DNA from: Anthoceros angustus
Taxonomy: Eukaryota > Streptophyta > Anthocerotopsida > Anthocerotales > Anthocerotaceae
NCBI GenBank assembly: GCA_010909165.1
Contig: VJWM01000044.1
Span: 186,001 to 250,000, forward strand
Length of the DNA stretch: 64,000 nt
Direction: 5' to 3'
Shown one piece after another: positions 55,031-64,000 of the stretch (position 1 is its first letter; the number at the start of each line of letters is the position of its first letter). The notes under the pieces are model-generated. The model was not told the origin of the DNA. It worked only from the letters and a program-made list of their open reading frames with translations, and made no database searches. Both the position numbers and the translations under genes were made by a program.

Positions 55031-56300
55031 CCCATCCGATGGCCATCAAGGACCCCAAGCGCACTGGAGGGGCGTCGCCCATCTTAGTGGGCGGTCATGT
55101 GCATGCAACTGGGAATCCGCCATTGGGGTGGCAATGTGGAAGTCTCAATGGTCACGGAGTGGCAGATGGTATCCAACCTCATGTGGCATGGAAGGTGTCG
55201 GGCACAAATCGTAGTTGTCACCTCGCTTCACAAGCCGTGACCGTGGCGATCATTTCTTTCAACCTCGTGGATGTTTGGATTTCTCTTTATATGTTGCTCA
55301 AACGCTTCATTTCCTCACCTTCGATGTTGCTTGCAACATTGCGGATTGTGGATATTGGCGTCACACGGCCGCGAATCGACGATGGCCATCGAGGAAGAGG
55401 GCCGCAGCCTCGTTTCACAAGCCGTGACTGTGTGGCGATCATTTCAACCTCGTGGATGTTTGGATTTCTCTTTATATGTTGCTCAAACGTTCATTTCCTC
55501 ACCTTCGATGTTGCTTGCAACATTGCGGATTGTGTGGATATTGCTGCGTCACGGCGTGGACGATGGCCATCGAGGAAGAGGCTGCGTTCCACATTCCGGC
55601 GATGGCCATCGGCGCCGATGGCCATCAAGGACCCCAAGCGCACTGAGGGGCGTTCAACTCGCCCATCTTAGTGGGGGCGTGTCTTGTGCATGCAACTGGA
55701 ATCCGCCATTGGGGTGGCAATGTGGAAGTCTCAATGGTCACGAGTGGCGACATGGTATCCAACCTCATGTGGCATGGAAGGTGTCGGGCACAAATCGCGT
55801 TGTCACACCTCGTTTCACAAGCCGTGACCGTGGGCGATCATTTCTTCAACCTCGTGGATGTTTGGATTTCTCTTTATATGTTGCTCAAACGTTCATTTCC
55901 TCACCTTGATGTTGCTTGCAACATTGCGTGTGATTGTGGATATTGCCGCCACACGGCCGCGAATCGACGATGGCCATCGAGGAAGAGGGCCGCAGCCTCG
56001 TTTCACAAGCCGTGACTGTGGCGATCATTTCTTTCAACCTCGTGGATGTTTGGATTTCTCTTTATATGTTGCTCAAACGCTTCATTTCCTCACCTTCGAT
56101 GTTGCTTGCAACATTGCGATTGTGTGGATATTGTCACACACACGGCGAACCGATGGCCATCGAGGAAGAGGGCCGCAGCTCACGGCGATGGCCATCGGCG
56201 GCGATGGACGGAGGTTGCTCTCCGCCCACGCCACGGGGAAGGCAAGCTTGGCCGCCGGCCCCGCTTTTGCCGTCTCTTGGGCATGATCGTGTTCGGGGCC
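55030..56300 (+). repeat. Tandem repeat array with units of about 170-190 bp
   Basis: A unit with ctcgtggatgtttggatttc, atatgttgctcaaacg, ttcctcaccttcgatgttgc and gatggccatcgaggaagagg occurs at about 55262, 55450, 55850 and 56038, and once more at 58120. A longer block (ggaccccaagcgcactg through gcgatcatttctt) at about 55048-55270 recurs at about 55628-55855. Confidence 0.88.
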
Positions 56301-59300
56301 AGTTATACCTCACATTCGGGTATACTTTCACCATTCTTAAAGGCGGCGTTGGGAAATGTGATTCTCCATTTGTACCACGGTACTACTCATCAACACCGCA
56401 ATAAAAGTCGATGACTGTCATGTCCACTTCGGAATGGATGGATAGGGGTTGGTGCCCATCCATACCGTGTGGAGCATATGACATGTCACCGCCACCCACG
56501 TCACTTATGTTTGACGCGTGTCAATCGTGCAGCCGATGGATGCCATATGGATTCACAAACTTTGGGATCCTTTGCCATCGCGTTGCCCTCCTCGGATAGT
56601 ACCGGCCGAAAACTATACAAGTGTCCGCCTCCAAACCGTGATGGATCGAGGTGGAAGGCGGGACTTTCGCAAGCCTCAAAGTTGAAGGCGAAAGGGAGGT
56701 TGAGAGGGAAGGGAACAGACACAACACTCCCCGCCTTCACCGACCATGCCGACAGGGGAGAGGGAAGCGGGGAGGATTCCGGCTTTGGGACGGCGCCGTC
56801 TGTCCCCACGCGGCGGAACTGCAGCAATTTCCCAATGGGAGGAAGAGGCAAGTCGCACCGAGCTACACTTTTGCAGGCCACGATCCGTGGAGGAGGTCGC
56901 AGAACTTGAGTCGATTGTTTCGGATAGAACAACCGCCGTTGTGGGGCTTCACATCCAAGCGCCACTATGGCTGGCTACACACACCTCAAGAATGGACTTG
57001 GGGGCGAAGAGACGGCATGGAACACGCTGCGGCCACCGGGTGCACCGCCTTTCACCGCAATGGCGCACGCAACATGGGAGTTGTATAGAGACTTTGAGAG
57101 CATGAGCTCAACACTATCCTCGCTATGGACGGCAAATCAAGGAGGTGGCTGCAAGGATGGGCGCGTCGGCCGAGCATCTTCCGCTTCCTTTCAATGCAAC
57201 CGCTTCCGGTTTGAATGTAAAATTGTGAAGGAGGTGGGGCATCTTTTAGCCCAACACATGTTTGCAAGTGCAATGACTCACCATGTAGATGGCTGCGCCC
57301 ACCGCTAGCCGTTGCTCATCTCCTCCCTTTCAATAGCCACACCTCAAGAATGGACTTGGGGCGGAAGAGACGGCATGGAACACGCTGTGGTGCCATGCAC
57401 CGCCTTTCACCGCAATGGCGCACGCAACATGGGAGTTGTATAGAGACTTTGAGAGCATGAGCTCAACACTATCCTCGCTATGGACGGCAAATCAAGGAGG
57501 TGGCTGCAAGGATGGGCGCGCCTGTCCGAGCATCTTCCGCCTTTCAATGCAACCGCTTGTCGGGTTTGAATGTAAAATTGTGAAGGAGGTGGGGCATCTG
57601 TTTTAGCCCGTAAACACATGTTTGCAAGTGCAATGACTCACCATGTAGACGTGCTGCCGCCACCGCTAGCCGTTTGCTCATCTCCTCCCTTTCAATAGCC
57701 GCCACCTCACCGACGGCGCTCAATGTCGGGAGTGTTTATTCAGGCCCGTGACATCCCGCCAATGCAATGATTCATCCCATCCCGCCGCTCACCGCCGATG
57801 AACATGGCGTGAATCCACAACCGCATTCTTCCTCTCTGCCATCGACGGACGGCTCATCGCCGATGGCACATCGCCCGAGGTGCTCTAATGTTGAAGGACC
57901 GGTTCTCGACGGAGGTGACGCGTCTGCGCTGCGCGTGATGCCCGCACCTACAAGCGGCGGCGAGGGTCGTTGTGAATTGGACATGAATTCGCGGGCGAGT
58001 CTCGCATTCATAGGTTGCCCGTGCCGTGCCGCCTGATTTTGTGGTCGACACCTGACCACGCAAGATGCCCGATTTGCAAATGAGGTTTACATGTTTTGTC
58101 CATGCTGTGTGGCGACCTCGTGGATGTTTGGATTTCTTTATATGTTGCTCAAACGCTTCATTTCCTCACCTTGATGTTGCTTGCAACATTGCGGTGATTG
58201 TGGATATTACACAGCGAATCGACGATGGCCATCGAGGAAGAGGGCCGCAGCCTCGCTTCGGCGATGGCCATCGGCGGCGGACGGAGGTTGCTCTCCGCCC
58301 ACGCCACGGACGAGGCGCTTGGCCGCTCCGGCTTTTGCCGCCTCTTGGGCATGACAATGCCGTGTTCGGGGCCAGTTATACCTCACATTCGGGTATACTT
58401 CACCATTCTTAAAGGCGGCGAAATGTGATTCTCCATTTGTACCACGGTACTACTCATCAACACAATAAAAGTCGATGACTGTCATGTCCACTTCGGAATG
58501 GATGGATAGGGTTGGTGCCCATCCATACCGTGGAGCATATGACATGTCACCGCCACCCACGCCACTTATGTTTGACGTGTCAATCGTGCACCGTGTGCCA
58601 TGGATGCCATATGGATTCACAAACTTTGGGATCCTTTGCCATCGCGTTGCCCTCCTCCTGGATAGTCAGCATGACAAACTATACAAGTGTCGCCTCCAAA
58701 CCGTGATGGATCGAGGTGGAACGAAGGGACTTTCGCAAGCCTCAAAGTTGAAGGCGGGAGGTTGAGAGGAAGGGAAGGCAGACACAACACTCCCCGCCCC
58801 ACCATGCCGACACGAAGGGAGAGGGAAGCGGGGAGGATTCTGCTTTGGGACGGCGCCCGTCTCCCCCACGCCGCGCCAACTCGCAGCAATTTCCCAATGG
58901 GAGGAAGAGGCAAGTCGCACCGAGCTACACTTTTGCAGGCCACGATCCGTGGAGGATTTGCTGCAACTTGAGTCGATTGTTTCGGATAGAACAAATCGCC
59001 GCTGGGGGCTTCACATCCAAGCGCGCCACTATGGTCAAGCTACACACCTCAAGAATGGACTTGGGGGCGAAGAGACGGCATGGAACACCTGTGCCAGGTG
59101 CACCGCCTTTCACCGCAATGGCGCACGCAACATGGGAGTTGTATAGAGACTTTGAGAGCATGAGCTCAACACTATCCTCGCTATGGACGTGCAAATCAAG
59201 GAGGTGGCTGCAAGGATGGGCGCCTGCGAGCATCTTCCGCCTTTCAATGCAACCGCCGGGTTTGAATGTAAAATTGTGAAGGAGGTGGGGCATCTGTTTT

Positions 59301-59930
59301 AGCCCAGAACACATGTTTGCAAGTGCAATGACTCACAGTCATGTAGACAGTAGCCGACCGTTGCTGCCCAACCGCTAGCCGTTCGCTCATGTCCTCCCTT
59401 TCAATAGCCGCCGTCACCTCACCACTACGCTGACGGTGCGCTCAACGTCGGGAGTGTTTATTCAGGCCCAGGACATCCCGCCAATGCAATGATTCATCCC
59501 ATCCCGGTCGCTCTCACCGCCTGGGATGAACATGGCGTGAATCCACAACCGCATTCTTCTCTCCGCATCGATCTCCATCGGACGCCGATGGCACATCGCC
59601 CGAGGTGCTCTAATGTTGAAGGACCGGTTCTCGACGGAGGTGACGCGTCGCTACAGCGTGATGCCCGCACACAAGTGCGTGTATGGTCGTGAATTGGACA
59701 TGAACAGGCGAGTCGCGATTCATAGGTTGCCCGGCTGCGCCGCATTGCCGCTGTCGGGACTGCCCGACCACGTGCAAGATGCCCGATTTGCAAATGAGGT
59801 TTACATGTTTTGTCCATGCCGGTGTGACCTCTGGGCGGATTCCAGCACATCTCAAGATCTCTTGCACTGCCACGGCCGCCGGTAAGCTCTGCGCTCGCAT
59901 TCCCATTGCTCTCTAATTTGCAATCGAGGT
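56280..59930 (+). repeat. Tandem duplication of about 2 kb with an internal repeat
   Basis: The block at about 56280-57320 (gttcggggccagttatacct ... caatgactcaccatgtag) recurs at about 58357-59345. A shorter copy of its end (cacctcaagaatggacttgg ...) lies at 57340-57650. The following block at 57760-58085 (cccatcccgccgctcaccgc ...) recurs at 59490-59810. Stretches of hundreds of bases agree apart from short indels. No domain is recognised; these may be flanking or 5' parts of the CACTA element on the right. Confidence 0.82.
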
Positions 59931-60144
59931 TTATCCGCATGGAGCCAAGTTTGGACAGACGGTGGCGGAGGCCTTGAAGGCGCCTCTCCACCGCAGACGG
60001 ATACGGAAACGGGCTCGAGGAGTATGAAATGCGAGAGCAAGGGGGGGCGACCAAAGTGGCGTCCGATGTGGAGAGCATGGACGAGGAACGGATGTGAAGA
60101 GGTACCTCATATGCACTCGGACGACGGAAGCAACCGATCATGCA

Positions 60145-61410
60145 CTTGGCACGGAGGGAACCGCGCACAGAACCGCTGCTTGTCGCGCTGCTGGCGAGAC
60201 GCCTTTATACCAGGTGTAAAGGAAAGCGAAGAGAGCCGCTAAGCGCCACCGTTGTTGTTGTCTTGGCAAACCATGTTTGACATCGACGCCGTGACAGCCC
60301 TCTTAAAGATCTTAAGTGTGGATTTTTGCCGATCAACGAGTTATCAAGGACATGTACGAGGCCAAGTCATCACACCTATTTGGCCCCGATATGAGAAAAT
60401 CCATGCTTGTGAGAAAGAGCTGCTGCTGTGGGCGAGTACGGGACGCAACCATTGCCCAAAGTGTGGGACGCGTTCAGGATGGGTTTGATGAACGGTGAGT
60501 CCTCGGAAGGTCCTCCGGCATTTTCCTTGAAACCGCGATCAAACGCATGTTTGAATGGCGGAAATAGCGCTTGATGACTTGGTATGTCGGGAGGCAAAGC
60601 GAGAATGGGGACATGTCCATGATGGCGGATACCCGGCATGGAGAGCACTAGATGCGCTTGATGGTTTCGGCGATGAGCCGAGGAACTTGAGGTTAGCATT
60701 ATCCATGACGGTTCAACCCGTTTGGTGTGTCCGCAAACACGTCCATATGGCGGTTTTGGTATTTGTGCACAACATGCCACCTTGGGCCAGACAAAGGACG
60801 CATGTCATCATGCCTCCGATTGTGCCGGGATGGTTAAAATTTCGATGTGTACATGGCACCGGTAGATGAACTCAAGAGTTATGGAGGGGTGGACATGGAA
60901 GATTTCTCAATGCCGGTAAACCATCCTAAGAGGCATTTCAAGTTACGCAGCTTCTCGCACATCATTGCCGACACCGGGTTGGGTACCCTCACCGGATTGC
61001 AAGTGAGAGGAAGCGGCGTGTGTCGATTGGTCGGACCTTGATTCTCGCTATTCCAGATTTGAAAAGCCCGCTTTATGTCGGATCGCTGGCTACCGCCAAT
61101 GACAAAGGGACGGTGGGAGGATGCGATTGGTTTGATGGATCGGACCGACCCAAACCAAAGCCGCCAACGCTCGATGATATTGTGACGGATATGGCACGCA
61201 GAGAAGCTGCGACACCTGCAGACGTCCGTCAGCGGGGCAACTTTGGAATCAGGAGAATGTCGTCCTTGTTCAGAGTCCTGCCATACTGGCGTCACATGCT
61301 TGTGTGGGCACCAAAGGATGTGATGCACGTGGAAAAAAACAATGCAGAGGCCATATGGCACACGCTGACGGGAGAGCGAGATGACATTGCATCGCGCATG
61401 GACATGGAAG
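60145..61410 (+). pseudogene. CACTA (En/Spm) TNP2-like transposase, copy 1, broken
   Basis: Frame-shifted blocks follow the order of plant CACTA transposases (Transposase_21/TNP2). First is a cysteine pair region (CPKCGTRSG) at about 60450-60480. The GDEPRNLRLALSM block is at about 60672-60710, then HMAVLVFVHNMPPW, and MAPVDELKSYGGVDMEDF at about 60850-60903. HPKRHFKLR with LTGLQVRGSGVCRL corresponds to the 'zinc-knuckle/CPCC' part. Then come FDGSDRPKPKPPTLDDIV, LPYWRHMLVWAPKDVMHVEKNN and WHTLTGERDD at about 61280-61385. The enzyme would cut and paste the element using DDE-type chemistry. Many frame changes prevent translation. It is the left half of a tandem duplication. Confidence 0.8.
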
Positions 61411-63590
61411 CAAGCGGAGGGAACCGCGCACGTAACCGCTTGTCGCTGTCGGCGAGACGCCTTTATACCAAAGGTGAACAAAGCGGTGAAAGCGAAGAGA
61501 GCCGGCTAAGCGCCACACTTGTTGTCTTGGCAAACCATGTTTGACATCGTGACGTGACATTACCCTCTTAAAGATCTTAAGTGTGGATTTTTGCCGATCA
61601 ACGAGTTACTGAAGGACATGTACGAGGCCAAGTCATCACCTATTTGGCCCCGTGATATGAGAAAATCCATGCTTGTGAGAAAGACTGCGCGTGTGGGGTA
61701 CGGGACCGCAACCATTGCCCAAAGTGTGGGACGCGTTCGGATGGGTTTGATGAACGGGTCGAGTCCTCGGAAGGTCCGCATTTTCCTTGAAACCGCGATC
61801 AAACGCATGTTTGAATGGCGGAAATAGCATTGATGACTTGGTATGTCGGGAGGCAAAGCGAGAATGGGGACATGTCCATGATGGCGGATACATCATGGAG
61901 AGCACTAGATGCTTGATGGTTTCGGCGATGAGCCGAGGAACTTGAGGTTAGCATTATCCATGACGGTTCAACCTGCTGTGTCCAAACACGCCCATATGGC
62001 GGTTTTGGTATTTGTGCACAACATGCCACCCCAGACAAAGGACGCATGTCATCATGCCTCCGATTGTGCCAGGCCGGGATGGTTAAAATTTCGATGTGTA
62101 CATGGCACCGGTAGATGAACTCAAGAGTTATGGAGGGGTGGACATGGAAGATTTCTCAATGCCGGTAAACCATCCTAAGAGGCATTTCGTTACGCTTCTC
62201 GCACATCATTGCCGACACCGGGTTGGGTACCCTCACCGGATTGCAAGTGAGAGGAAGCGTGTCGATTGTCGGTGGACCTTGATTCTCGCTATTCCAGATT
62301 TGAAAAGCCCGCTTTATGTCGGATCGCGCTGGCTACCAATGACAAAGGGACGGTGGGAGGATGCGATTGGTTTGATGGATCGGACCTCCGACCCAAACCA
62401 AAGCCGCCAACGCTCGATGATATTGTGACGGCACGCAGAGAAGGCGACACCGCAGACGTCCGTCCGGGCAACTTTGGAACCGTGAGAATGTCGCCCTTGT
62501 AGTCTCGCCATCAAGGCCACATGCTTGTGTGGGCGCCAAAGGATGTGATGCACGTGGAAAAACAATGCAGAGGCCATATGGCACACGCCGACGGAGAGCG
62601 AGATGACATTGCGCGCATGGACATGGTAGCAAGCGGGGAAAAGATGGTTGTGGCTCAGGGTGACGATGGCCAATACCGCAGCGCCAGACGCTTTGTCCAA
62701 ATCGACTTGAAGACCGTGATTGAGGGCATTAAACGCATCAAGTCGCCACGGCTATGGGTCCAACATAGCTAAGGTGGAAAGCGGGAAAGTTGGCAGCCTG
62801 AAATGCCATGACTGGCACATTATGTTGGAAATCATATTCCCCATCGTCCTTCGGGGGTGCATAGAGCCAGAGGTGTACAAGGCGGTTGTAAAGCTAGGAC
62901 GCCTTTACCGGTGGATTTGCCAGCGGACGATACCGAGTCGGGACATCCAAGCACAGCGCGAAGAGGCAGTGAGGGTAATGTGCTCTCTGGAGAAGCAATT
63001 TCCCCCGAAGATGTTTGATATATCAACCCACCTCATATTACACTTAGTGGACGAGGTGGCCGCAGCCTGGTTCACACTAGGTGGATGTACCCGGTGGAGA
63101 GGTATTTAGGATCCGTGAAGCGGATAAAGGCGATGCGAGACCCGAGTCCAGATAGCGGTGGGGTACATGCGTGAGGAGAGTTTGCATTTCGGCATGACAT
63201 TTCTCCGCTATTACGCCACGTGGGAGAAGCATGGACCGCAGATGAACGTATGGGGAGAAGGTGCTGTCGGTGTGCGTACATTATGGATGCCGTGGAGGCA
63301 CGCCAGCATACACATATGTGTTGTATCACAGAGGTGCCGCGTTCTCTTGGACATGTACGAGGAAGAAGTTAGGACAAACGGTGCAGGATGGTCGACGGAC
63401 TTTCGGTGGATATATGGAAGAAGGGCTCGAACGCATGGGATGGGCATCCTTGCATGACCCATGAAGTGACCGCAATCATGGATGGGCTGCAGCGGTGGCA
63501 TATAGCCACATGTGGAACAAAGGCGCCCACCTCAAAGGAGGCGGACAAACGCCGCGAGTACAAAGGAGTGCGGTGAGCCAAGTTTCTCAT
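61411..63590 (+). pseudogene. CACTA TNP2-like transposase, copy 2, with DUF4218-like domain
   Basis: From 61411 to about 62625 the previous copy is repeated with clusters of short indels (DEPRNLRLALSM, VFVHNMPP, DELKSYGGVDMEDFSMP, WAPKDVMHVEK). It then continues into sequence absent from copy 1. The DUF4218 region of CACTA transposases is recognisable at about 62790-63280: SLKCHDWHIMLEIIFPIVLRG, CSLEKQFPPKMFDISTHLIL, WMYPVERYLGSVKR and GYMREESLHFG, split by two frame changes near 63030-63170. The downstream part to about 63590 has no firm match. No terminal inverted repeat was found before the window ends. Confidence 0.8.
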
Positions 63591-64000
63591 GATCGAGGGC
63601 GGCGGCGACATTGAAGAGGAGCGCCTGCTCTACGGCACATAGAACAAATACTCCGCTGCAGCTTCTCGCATGATTTTAAGCCAATTTTGTTGAAGGTTAG
63701 ATGGTACGAGTGTCACCGTGAGGGACAAGGCCATCGATGCGAAAGTCACCGGATTTGACATTGTAAATACGGAGAAAGTTTGTGTGTGGTGCGCTCAATA
63801 GATGGTCCGCTTTGTCCGCCATCGCAGTGACGCAGCATGTTGCATCCGGAGACGGGGATGACAACATAGGTGGGCCATCGCTGCCCACACCGCCGAGGGA
63901 TGGAGGGACACGAGCGAGTGGAGAGCCATATAGCGCATGGCATGTGGCCTATGGACGCCGAGGATGGGGCAACCTCCCGGACCACTGACGAATGTAATGT
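63591..64000. other. Right edge of the CACTA-related region
   Basis: Continuation of the transposon region, with stops in all frames at short intervals. No domain or terminal repeat is seen before the window ends. Confidence 0.45.

Noticed and set aside
1-64000. tRNA, rRNA or organelle-derived genes
   Set aside because: No cloverleaf-like T-arm/anticodon arrangement, rRNA core sequence or organelle gene was noticed by eye; a tRNAscan run would be needed to be certain.

Overview
This window looks like nuclear DNA of a land plant, most likely a seed-free lineage (bryophyte, lycophyte or fern grade). Its genes have many short introns and encode plant proteins: a GDP-L-galactose phosphorylase of ascorbate synthesis, a BURP-domain protein, a PDAT-type acyltransferase, a GH9 cellulase and a RAB18-like GTPase. 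A CFAP97/Hemingway-like protein, typical of motile cilia, suggests swimming sperm. No species is claimed. All functions are inferred from remembered family motifs; no database search was run.

Left part (1-20.8 kb). The window opens in a decayed Ty1/copia element with a probable 3' LTR. It is followed by a possible small secreted Cys-rich gene, an intact six-exon VDAC porin gene (minus strand) and an intact six-exon PDAT gene (minus strand, one GC-AG intron). A decayed Ty3/gypsy chromovirus-like element occupies about 9.9-18.2 kb. It is split by a 2.5-kb CACTA-type element with recognisable ends and by a copia-derived patch. An eight-exon spermidine-synthase-fold gene (18.4-20.8 kb) has a second GC-AG intron and a duplicated splice donor.

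Middle part (20.8-43.3 kb). A MIR171 hairpin lies on the minus strand at about 22.0 kb in otherwise gene-poor DNA. It is followed by the CFAP97-like gene, a GC-rich stretch, a seven-exon VTC2-type gene, a broken non-LTR retrotransposon, minisatellites and a BURP gene. At 39.7-43.2 kb a GH9 cellulase locus on the minus strand is interleaved with RAB18-like exons on the plus strand. The GH9 core carries an in-frame TAG, its probable first exon lies on the far side of the Rab exons, and a damaged second terminal exon sits between.

Right part (43-64 kb). This part is almost entirely repetitive: a retrotransposon fragment, several minisatellites, 1-2.5-kb duplicated blocks, and two tandem partial copies of a CACTA TNP2-like transposase followed by a DUF4218-like domain. 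The duplicated blocks agree over long runs and then differ by clusters of short insertions and deletions rather than scattered substitutions. This is unusual and may reflect sequence or assembly error rather than biology.

The host genes are unrelated housekeeping or metabolic genes and do not form an operon or pathway cluster. The most useful observations are the MIR171 locus, the GH9/Rab interleaving, the nested CACTA with recognisable ends, the unusual splice sites, and the indel-dominated repeats.
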